Origin: Deltaproteobacteria bacterium RIFCSPHIGHO2_02_FULL_40_11
Lineage (GTDB): Bacteria > Bdellovibrionota > JACOXK01 > 2-02-FULL-40-11
Direction of reading: 5' to 3'
Assembly (NCBI GenBank): GCA_001798105.1
Contig: MGRI01000028.1
Location: 1-9,175 of the forward strand
DNA: 9,175 nucleotides
The notes beneath the pieces are model-generated. The model was not told the DNA's origin and did no database searches. It worked only from the letters and a program-made list of their open reading frames with translations. The translations under genes and the position numbers were made by a program. The first letter of the stretch is position 1. Each line of letters opens with the position of its first letter. Positions 1 through 5,886 of the stretch are shown here, piece after piece.

Positions 1-339
1 CGGTACCCAATAAGCCACTTTTCTTTCTTCTTTTGGTAATGCGAGCGTGCCTTCAATCTCTTTTTTGAGTTCAGGGGTCATTCTCTCATCGCTGTCCATC
101 ATCATTACATAATCGTTCTTCGCCTTTGAAGCTCCAAAGTTACGCTGCTTTCCTTCAAGCTCCATTTTTCGAGTAAAAATTTTATCTGTAAATTGTTTCG
201 CGATCTCAATGGTTTTATCTGTGCTTTCGTCATCCACAATAATAATTTCATCGGCCCAACCATAAATACTACCAAGGCACTCTTGTATTCTGTGTTGTTC
301 ATTTTTAGCAAGTATGACAAATGAAACAGGTACTGACAT
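1..339 (-). CDS. family 2 glycosyltransferase, WaaE/KdtX-like (partial, C-terminus off window)
   Basis: An open frame starts at ATG (337-339) and runs without a stop off the left edge, giving 113 N-terminal residues of a GT-A fold glycosyltransferase. Seen: an N-terminal strand with AKNEQ (11-15), VDDESTD (35-41) as the nucleotide-sugar binding loop, QRNFG (65-69), and the metal-binding DSDE (82-85). This motif order matches the WaaE/KdtX-like group of lipopolysaccharide-core glucosyltransferases, which use nucleotide sugars at the cytoplasmic membrane face. The family is usually about 250-290 residues, so more than half is missing. It lies 57 bp downstream of another glycosyltransferase on the same strand and could be cotranscribed. 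No clear Shine-Dalgarno is seen. The GT2 family is secure; acceptor and sugar are not known. Confidence 0.85.
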   Translation of the reverse strand, partial: MSVPVSFVILAKNEQHRIQECLGSIYGWADEIIIVDDESTDKTIEIAKQFTDKIFTRKMELEGKQRNFGASKAKNDYVMMMDSDERMTPELKKEIEGTLALPKEERKVAYWVP

Positions 340-396
340 AAACATCTATACTGCTACACAGCCACAGGGTTTTTGTCAAGAAACACGAGATCTAGA

Positions 397-1125
397 TTAA
401 AGTTTCCGCCACCTTAATTCCAATGTTTTATAAATAAATTTGGGAATAACCTTATGAAGTTGAACACCACTCTCGTTCTGCCCTTGTGTCCACTGCACAG
501 GTATTTCTTTTATTTTAAATCCAAATTTACTAGCTAAATAAATCATTTCGCTTTCAAAAAACCATTCCCGATCTTTGATAAAGGGCAGAATATGCTTCAA
601 CGCTTTTCCATTTATTGCCTTAAAACCGCATTGCAAATCTGAAATACTACACCCCAAAACCCATTTTACAAAAATTCTATGATAAATTTTTGAGACAAAA
701 CGACGAATAAAGAAGCGATGAACTTTCGAATCTTTATGATAACGCGACCCAACAACAATGTCTGCTTCATTTCGCAAAATAGGCATAATTAGGCGATCAA
801 CACCATTTGGATCTGTAGATAGGTCAATATCCATATACGCTCTAACATCCGCAACACTTTTTTCCCACCCCAACAAAACGCCCCACCCTTTACCTGCCTT
901 TGGCGTGTACTCATATGCTATATGTGCAGGAAAATTCTTTGAAATTTGTTCAACCTCTTGCTTAATTTCGTGACAATAAATTCCATTAAGGACAATGATT
1001 ATTTTCCAATTCAAAAAATGTAACTTTTTATCAAAAATTTCGATAGCACGCCGGATGCTTATTCCCAAAATGTTTTTATTCCCAAAATATACAGGAAAGA
1101 TTATGTCTACTGATTTTTTTTCCAC
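397..1125 (-). CDS. family 2 glycosyltransferase, ALG5/polyprenyl-phosphate hexose synthase-like
   Basis: A 242-residue GT-A glycosyltransferase. Seen: an N-terminal Rossmann-like strand (IIFPVYFGN, 9-17), KAGKGWGVLLG (76-86), the DxD metal site in MDIDLSTD (98-105), GSRY (126-129), SDLQCGFKA (162-170) and WFFESE (188-193). The GKG...DxDLST...DLQCGFK order is typical of dolichyl/undecaprenyl-phosphate glucosyl- or mannosyltransferases, which load one sugar on a polyprenyl phosphate. No C-terminal membrane helices follow, so it is probably a peripheral membrane enzyme. The start is GTG at 1123-1125: an in-frame TAA lies just upstream, the next internal ATG would remove the catalytic core, and an AAGGA lies about 12 nt upstream. 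It is divergent from the ArnT/PMT-like gene, which would be a natural user of its lipid-linked sugar (inference). The exact sugar is unknown. Confidence 0.88.
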   Translation of the reverse strand: MEKKSVDIIFPVYFGNKNILGISIRRAIEIFDKKLHFLNWKIIIVLNGIYCHEIKQEVEQISKNFPAHIAYEYTPKAGKGWGVLLGWEKSVADVRAYMDIDLSTDPNGVDRLIMPILRNEADIVVGSRYHKDSKVHRFFIRRFVSKIYHRIFVKWVLGCSISDLQCGFKAINGKALKHILPFIKDREWFFESEMIYLASKFGFKIKEIPVQWTQGQNESGVQLHKVIPKFIYKTLELRWRKL

Positions 1126-1161
1126 AATTTAAGAAATTCCTTGCTTTTCCTTAGAAAGACC

Positions 1162-1196
1162 TAAGCTCCTTATAGCGTGCCTTATTTATTATGCAA
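1162..1196 (-). promoter_or_regulatory. candidate sigma70-type promoter for the ALG5-like gene
   Basis: On the minus strand, TTGCAT (1196-1191) lies 16 nt from TATAAG (1174-1169), which would start transcription near 1162 and give a leader of about 37 nt before the GTG at 1125. A small inverted repeat, CTTAG/CTAAG (1150-1154 and 1161-1165, 6-nt spacer), lies in the start of that leader. The -10 box is good and the -35 box is weak. The call rests on pattern and position only. Confidence 0.35.
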
Positions 1197-1203
1197 CACG
1201 GAA

Positions 1204-1237
1204 TTCACTTTACAGTGAAGCCTTACTATTTAATAAT
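1204..1237 (+). promoter_or_regulatory. candidate promoter with overlapping palindrome upstream of the ArnT-like gene
   Basis: TTTACA (1209-1214) and AATAAT (1232-1237) are separated by 17 nt, a good match to sigma70 -35/-10 boxes. Transcription would begin near 1244, only about 7 nt before the ATG at 1251, and no Shine-Dalgarno is visible, so the message might be nearly leaderless. A perfect inverted repeat, TTCACT-ttac-AGTGAA (1204-1219), overlaps the -35 box, a usual place for a repressor operator. No regulator gene is seen in the window. Confidence 0.4.
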
Positions 1238-1250
1238 AAGCTCTAACTGA

Positions 1251-2765
1251 ATGAAAAAAATAATTACTTTTTATACCCTCTCACTTTTTTTAGCCATAAC
1301 GGTAATTTATGGGGCCATTCTATTACAAAATCGCCCCCCCTCAAGTGATGATGTTATTTATGCATCCAGGAGTTATAATTTTTTGAAAACCTCTTCATGG
1401 CAAGAGGCAATTAAAATTTCAAGCTATGATCATCTCCCTACATTTATTTGGCTTAGAGCTTCGGTATTCATGCTTATTCAAAATAAAAAACTTCAACAAA
1501 GCATGATCAGCATGATTTGTTCCATTTTATCTATCTTTTTAATTTTTTTATTTGGAAGGCGAATGTGGTCTGATCAAGCTGGCTTTTTTGCGGCACTTTT
1601 ACTTTTAACTGCCCATAAATTTCTTGGATTTTCTTTTTCTCTTCGACACGACGTTCCCCTTGTATTTTTCACACTTGTTACATTGTACTTCTTGTACAGG
1701 CTCATCATTACAAAAAAAACCCTCTATTATATTCCAATCGGACTTGCTATTGGCCTTTCTATTCTAACAAAGGGAATAGCAGGACTGGGAGGATGTTTGG
1801 CTGTCTTTGTATGTATTTTTTTGTACCGCCTTCCTTGGAAAAGTCGTTATTTTCCCATGGGAGCGCTTTTAAGTTTCGGGTTAATTTTAATTCCTGAAAT
1901 TGTCTATCAACAGCATGATATTTCCTTTTGGAAAGAATACATGAGTTTTTCTGTTTTATCCAGGGAAGGAAAAACATTTCGAAGCATTTTATATTATCCT
2001 GTCGTTCTCTTTTCTAAATACATTTATTTTATGATTTTTTTAATTTTATTTCCATGGGTTGTTTCAAAAACATGGGGGAAGGCCTCTGAAAAATCTATTT
2101 CCTCACAAAAAATATATATTTTCTTTTGTGTATGGATTTTATCTTTTTTAATTCCTTTTTCGCTCCATGCTGCGAAAGCAGCTTATTATATTTTACCCAC
2201 CGCCCCAGCCTTTGCACTGTGTGCTGGGATTGTTCTTTCTGAAATTTACCCTAAAAAATATATAACAAAAATGCTCTTAATGATTGTTTTTGTGGGCGCA
2301 GTCACCTTTCACTTTTTAACACACCAAAATCTTGAAGATGAAAAAAACTATGGCAAAGAAGCTGTCATTGGCGCTGCTTTATGTCGAATGCCTATTCAAA
2401 ATTCGAAAATAATCTATGAAGGCCTAAATCATTATATTGAATACGCAGGCTGTACTTATGAAAACAAAAATACTATGTACCAACTTTCCGAACACACCCC
2501 GGGATTCTTCGCGCTTCGCGCTCAGAATGACAACTATGCCCTGATTCGAAAAGAAACGTATGAACAAAATCTCGTTTACTTCATGAAAAACTATGATGAG
2601 CCGCTTCATACCTGGGCCTTGGATGATTTTCGGACTGTAGAAAAAAGAAGTTGGACTTTAAATGCATTCAAATTCGTAACCAAAACCCCTTGGTATTTAA
2701 GAGAGACTCAGGAAAAAGAAATAACGGGGAAAATTACGTATTTACTTCTAAAAAGGAAATTTTAG
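1251..2765 (+). CDS. ArnT/PMT-like integral membrane glycosyltransferase (GT-C, GT39/GT83-like)
   Basis: A 504-residue protein with about ten hydrophobic segments over residues 1-356, then a soluble, presumably periplasmic, C-terminal part. Seen: SSDD (31-34) in the first external loop after TM1, the usual acidic catalytic/metal motif; RHDVPL (132-137), the second acidic motif; LTKG (172-175); and KAAYYILPTAPAFAL (309-323), like the K-x-x-YYLLP-x-x-P signature of ArnT. Such enzymes move a sugar from a polyprenyl-phosphate carrier to lipid A, protein or another envelope acceptor on the outer face of the inner membrane. The divergent ALG5-like gene could supply the donor (inference). A palindromic repeat lies in frame at codons about 417-427 in the C-terminal domain. 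Translation starts at ATG 1251 without an obvious ribosome site. Acceptor and sugar are unknown. Confidence 0.85.
   Translation: MKKIITFYTLSLFLAITVIYGAILLQNRPPSSDDVIYASRSYNFLKTSSWQEAIKISSYDHLPTFIWLRASVFMLIQNKKLQQSMISMICSILSIFLIFLFGRRMWSDQAGFFAALLLLTAHKFLGFSFSLRHDVPLVFFTLVTLYFLYRLIITKKTLYYIPIGLAIGLSILTKGIAGLGGCLAVFVCIFLYRLPWKSRYFPMGALLSFGLILIPEIVYQQHDISFWKEYMSFSVLSREGKTFRSILYYPVVLFSKYIYFMIFLILFPWVVSKTWGKASEKSISSQKIYIFFCVWILSFLIPFSLHAAKAAYYILPTAPAFALCAGIVLSEIYPKKYITKMLLMIVFVGAVTFHFLTHQNLEDEKNYGKEAVIGAALCRMPIQNSKIIYEGLNHYIEYAGCTYENKNTMYQLSEHTPGFFALRAQNDNYALIRKETYEQNLVYFMKNYDEPLHTWALDDFRTVEKRSWTLNAFKFVTKTPWYLRETQEKEITGKITYLLLKRKF
2501..2531 (-). repeat. palindromic element copy A, inside the ArnT-like gene
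   Basis: On the minus strand: GTC, arm ATTCT, GA, arm GCGC, loop GAA, arm GCGC, GA, arm AGAAT, CCC. The arms (plus coordinates 2504-2508 with 2524-2528, and 2511-2514 with 2518-2521) pair perfectly, with opposed GA/GA between them. It has the same plan as the copies at 2768-2798 and 3492-3527. It is read in frame by the host gene as GFFALRAQND and does not disrupt it. Confidence 0.85.
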
Positions 2766-2767
2766 AG

Positions 2768-2798
2768 GAGATCCTTCGGGCTTCGCCCTCAGGATGAC
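2768..2798 (-). repeat. palindromic element copy B, in the convergent intergenic gap
   Basis: On the minus strand: GTC, arm ATCCT, GA, arm GGGC, loop GAA, arm GCCC, GA, arm AGGAT, CTC. Arms at 2771-2775 with 2791-2795 and 2778-2781 with 2785-2788 pair perfectly. It fills most of the 45-bp gap between the stop of the ArnT-like gene (2765) and the stop of mtnA (2811). It could block or end transcription from both sides, but no T-run follows on either strand, so it is not a canonical intrinsic terminator. Confidence 0.85.
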
Positions 2799-2810
2799 AG
2801 GGCTTTTCGC

Positions 2811-3863
2811 TCAGAACTCCAACTGGTTCGGTTTAAAAACCCCTTTTTCCGTGACAATCGCCGTAATCAATTCACTGGGTGTTACATCAAACGCGGGGTT
2901 ATACACGTTTACATCTTTTAGTCCAATTAAATGTCCCTGAACATGCGTGACTTCTTTTGCGCTTCGCTCTTCAATCGGGATTTCTTTTCCAGAAGGACAT
3001 TCCCAATCAATGGTAGATGTGGGGGCCACAACATAGAAGGGCACTGAATGATATTTTGCAAGCACCGCTAAATTATAAGTTCCAATTTTATTGGCTGTAT
3101 CTCCATTTTTTGCGATGCGATCTGCGCCGACAAAAATGCCATCCACCTTTTTTTGGGCCATGAGCCAAGCTGCCATATTGTCTGAAATAACGGTATGTGG
3201 AATATCTTCTTTTTGCAGCTCCCAACTTGTAAGCCTAAGCCCCTGTAAATAAGGCCTTGTTTCACACACGTACACATGAAACTTTTTCTTATTTTCATAG
3301 GCCGCGCGAACGACTCCCAATGCTGTTCCATACCCTGCCGCAGCCAAAGCCCCGGTATTGCAATAGGTCATAATGTTTGCATTGTTCCGAATTAACTTTT
3401 CGCCATTTTTTCCCATCGCTCGGTTGATTTCGATATCTTCTGCGTGAATTTGAAGCGCTTCTTTTTCAAGGGCTGATTTTATTTTGGGGATGGGATCCCG
3501 GGTCTCGCTTCGCTCGCCCGGGATGACAAGGTGACATGCCTCAAATACTTTTCGCATGCGATCTAAGGCCCATTTTAAATTCACGGCTGTTGGACGTGTT
3601 TCAAAAAGCATTTTTGTTAAACTTTCAAACTCTGTTTTCAGCTGTGTGACAGACTTTGCCTGGCTTTGTTTGATCCCAAGCGCAAGACCAAAAGCTGCCG
3701 AAACCCCAATGGCAGGGGCTCCACGCACAATCATGTTTGTAATGGCATCTGCAACTTCACGCGCCGTATACAGTTTTACATATATTTCTTCATTGGGGAG
3801 CTTGGTTTGATCGATCATTAGGACATGATCATTCTTCCATTCTACTGTCGTAAAATTGGCCAT
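2811..3863 (-). CDS. mtnA: methylthioribose-1-phosphate isomerase
   Basis: MtnA converts 5-methylthioribose 1-phosphate to 5-methylthioribulose 1-phosphate in the cytosolic methionine salvage pathway. Seen: RGAPAIG (47-53), a family signature of the eIF2B-alpha-like/MtnA fold; TYCNTGALA (166-174) with catalytic Cys168; GADRIAKNGDTANKIGTY (246-263) with catalytic Asp248. The Cys-Asp spacing of 80 equals that of the Bacillus enzyme (Cys160/Asp240, from memory). The 350-residue length is normal for the family. Residues about 113-126 (VIPGERSETRDPIP) come from a palindromic repeat inserted in frame before the catalytic core. It is the last gene of the gat operon, beginning 1 nt after the asmA-like stop. 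No other methionine-salvage gene is in view, and the close homologue ribose-1,5-bisphosphate isomerase is less likely given the fit to bacterial MtnA. Confidence 0.95.
   Translation of the reverse strand: MANFTTVEWKNDHVLMIDQTKLPNEEIYVKLYTAREVADAITNMIVRGAPAIGVSAAFGLALGIKQSQAKSVTQLKTEFESLTKMLFETRPTAVNLKWALDRMRKVFEACHLVIPGERSETRDPIPKIKSALEKEALQIHAEDIEINRAMGKNGEKLIRNNANIMTYCNTGALAAAGYGTALGVVRAAYENKKKFHVYVCETRPYLQGLRLTSWELQKEDIPHTVISDNMAAWLMAQKKVDGIFVGADRIAKNGDTANKIGTYNLAVLAKYHSVPFYVVAPTSTIDWECPSGKEIPIEERSAKEVTHVQGHLIGLKDVNVYNPAFDVTPSELITAIVTEKGVFKPNQLEF
3492..3527 (-). repeat. palindromic element copy C, in frame inside mtnA
   Basis: On the minus (coding) strand: GTC, arm ATCCCGGG, C, GA, GC, loop GAA, GC, GA, G, then arm CCCGGGAT after one unpaired A, then CCC. 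The outer arms (3495-3502 and 3517-3524) are perfect 8-mers. It is longer than copies A and B but keeps the GTCAT end, the opposed GA/GA and the GCGAAGC core. It is translated as VIPGERSETRDP, a peptide I recall as an in-frame insert in unrelated bacterial proteins (memory, not checked). Confidence 0.85.
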
Positions 3864-3864
3864 A

Positions 3865-5886
3865 CTAAAAAGGTAACTCTATGGGTAAATCAATCCCCAA
3901 CTTTTCTTTTAACTTTTCTTGGACTTTTTCTTTGACTTGAGATTGCATGGCTTTCCTGGCAACCCCTGCCACATCTACCGAAAAATTAGGCTTTGGTAAT
4001 TTCCCAGATAACATAAAGGGAAACGCCACACGTCCTTTTTCATCGGCCACAGAGGCAAGGCTTCTGGGCAGTTTTTCTTTTGGCACCAAAAGCTCACCTG
4101 TATAATTCACATCTTTTTGAAAAGAAGCAAATCCCTTCATCTTGGCTTGATACGCTTTTGCCTCTAAAACTGCGTCCGGTGTATAGAGCTTTCCTTGTTG
4201 AATGATTAAAGAAGATTGCAGTTTATCAATTTTACTTTCCAGGTTTTCATTTAAAATATCTGAGCCTGCAAAAATTGAAATGAGCTGGAGCTGTTCTTTG
4301 AGGCTTTCCCCCATATTAAGCCCCTTCATTTCGGCTTCTTCGATTATAATTTTTCCTTTCCCTTTTAGATTTTTTTCAATGTCTTGAAACGAAAATCCCG
4401 CGCCCTCAAGCTTAAGATCCGCATTCAATTCTCCAAATAAAACATCTTTTAAGTTTTTAGCCCCCATGGTGAGCATTGGATTTAATTGAAAATCCTTCAC
4501 ATCGGTAGACAACACATAAGACGGTTTTGGGGTATCGAGTCGCACAAAACCATCCATGTCTAAAACCCCTTTAAAAGCAGCCATGTGGAATTGTTTTAAG
4601 GTTAATTTTAAGCTTTGGAAAATAAGATCCCCTTGAACATTTTGAAAATCTGTCTCCTTATAGGTTAGTTTTTTAATATCGATAAACCCCTTGGCGTCTA
4701 ATCCTTGTAAAATTTTATTTTTGCTAAGTGTTTCCCAAAAATCTGTTTTGGGTTGAGACACAACTGCCATTGCTTTAGAAATACCCAACCATGCAAAGAT
4801 CTGATTCGTCCAATTGGCCTTCTTTTTGGGTAAGATCTTATCTAAATTAAGCATTGCCGATTCTAAACGAAATTGGCTCTTTAAATTTCCAAGCGTCTCT
4901 GAAAGCGTACTTGTAAATTTCAATTCCGTATGCGCTCCTTTTAAATTCACATCAAATTTTCCATTCACTTTACACGTATCCAATTCTTTCAAGGACCCTA
5001 AAACATCCGCATTCAACTCTGCAATCCCTTCAAAATCATACGCTTGAAGCGGCTTGAAAACTTTTTTTAATTTTGAAAGTTCCAGAACAGGCGTTGAAAC
5101 TTTTAAATCTGTCTGGAGCGTATTAAAGTCTTCCACCTTCCCTTTTATTTTTAATGGCAAATCTTCTACAGAAAACTCTGCATCTAAATGTACGCCGTGA
5201 AGCTGGTTTTGAGCGGTTAAAACTTTGGCCTTTCCCAAAAAAGAAATATTACCATCAAACATTGAAACAGCATTGGACCCCATTGAAACTTTGGATCGAA
5301 TTTTAAAATCGATCGAACGATTTAAAGAAATATTTTTAAGATAAATATCCAAATGGTCTAGCGCTGTAAGTGCATTTGTTTTTTCATCAATGTATTTTAA
5401 GCTGGCATTTTGCGCTTGAAAGGATAGTTTCGCATTCATCAATAACGCAGGAAGTATATTTTTACTTTTTTTCGGAGGTGCTTCTTTCACAACTTTCTTT
5501 TCGGAGGTTTGTTTTGGAAGACTGGCCAGATTCAACACCCCTTCTTTATTTTTAACCACTTGAATTTGGGGTTCCTCTAAGACAATGGTGACGCTTGGAC
5601 TCAATGTTAAAAGCGATAAAAAAGAAATTTTGACACGCGCGTCTCGAACCAAAAGCACTGTATCGTGTTCATACCCATCCAGCGTAGAAAGTTTTATTTT
5701 TTCGACACGAATGCTTAACCCTCGAAGCTTTAACGCGCCCAATTCCACAGATCCTTGAATTTGATCTGAAACCAATTTTTCAATTTTCCCTCTGTATTGA
5801 TTCACATCAATTAAAAAAGGAAGCGAAAAGACGAATACAATCCCCAAAACAAATACGATCCCCAAAATAAGCGCTATTTTTTTCAT
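3865..5886 (-). CDS. AsmA family protein, inner-membrane anchored
   Basis: A 673-residue protein with an N-terminal signal anchor (about 4-24, hydrophobic) followed by LPFLIDVNQYRGKIEKLV (22-39), the typical AsmA start. A long beta-rich repetitive body follows, expected in the periplasm. A Lys/Pro-rich linker lies near 124-143. The C-terminal third (about 435-560) has the AsmA C-terminal signature, including GELNADLKLEG, GKGKIIIEEAEMKGLN and LQLISIFAG. The tail is a charged amphipathic KEKVQEKLKEKLG. AsmA-like proteins belong to the bridge-like lipid-transfer/VPS13-type group and affect outer-membrane assembly and lipid homeostasis; the precise role here is unknown. The start ATG overlaps the gatB stop by 4 nt (ATGA), with GGGGGA close upstream; its stop lies 1 nt before mtnA, so it is probably translationally coupled. 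A tandem 18-bp duplication lengthens the anchor helix. Confidence 0.85.
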   Translation of the reverse strand: MKKIALILGIVFVLGIVFVFSLPFLIDVNQYRGKIEKLVSDQIQGSVELGALKLRGLSIRVEKIKLSTLDGYEHDTVLLVRDARVKISFLSLLTLSPSVTIVLEEPQIQVVKNKEGVLNLASLPKQTSEKKVVKEAPPKKSKNILPALLMNAKLSFQAQNASLKYIDEKTNALTALDHLDIYLKNISLNRSIDFKIRSKVSMGSNAVSMFDGNISFLGKAKVLTAQNQLHGVHLDAEFSVEDLPLKIKGKVEDFNTLQTDLKVSTPVLELSKLKKVFKPLQAYDFEGIAELNADVLGSLKELDTCKVNGKFDVNLKGAHTELKFTSTLSETLGNLKSQFRLESAMLNLDKILPKKKANWTNQIFAWLGISKAMAVVSQPKTDFWETLSKNKILQGLDAKGFIDIKKLTYKETDFQNVQGDLIFQSLKLTLKQFHMAAFKGVLDMDGFVRLDTPKPSYVLSTDVKDFQLNPMLTMGAKNLKDVLFGELNADLKLEGAGFSFQDIEKNLKGKGKIIIEEAEMKGLNMGESLKEQLQLISIFAGSDILNENLESKIDKLQSSLIIQQGKLYTPDAVLEAKAYQAKMKGFASFQKDVNYTGELLVPKEKLPRSLASVADEKGRVAFPFMLSGKLPKPNFSVDVAGVARKAMQSQVKEKVQEKLKEKLGIDLPIELPF
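5834..5869 (-). repeat. tandem 18-bp duplication in the AsmA signal-anchor coding region
   Basis: Units 5834-5851 and 5852-5869 match at 16 of 18 positions (differences at 5839/5857 and 5850/5868). They encode LGIVFV twice (residues 8-13 and 14-19) and so extend the hydrophobic helix by six residues without shifting frame. Confidence 0.85.

Noticed and set aside
105..320. Minus-strand open frame of 71 codons at the left end
   Set aside because: It is an out-of-frame shadow of the partial WaaE-like glycosyltransferase (1-339), whose frame holds the conserved GT2 motifs.
345..379. Perfect TTGACA (379-374, minus) with TATAGA (350-345) before the partial glycosyltransferase
   Set aside because: The spacer is 23 nt, too long for a sigma70 promoter, and the 17-nt spaced hexamer TAGCAG is a poor -10; a chance match is likely.
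2766..2810. Rho-independent terminator in the convergent gap
   Set aside because: The hairpin is strong, but no T-tract follows on either strand.
2956..2975. GCGCTTCGCTC inside mtnA, resembling the palindrome core
   Set aside because: It lacks paired outer arms and the GTCAT end, and it encodes EERSAKEV, which fits the normal MtnA sequence at this point.
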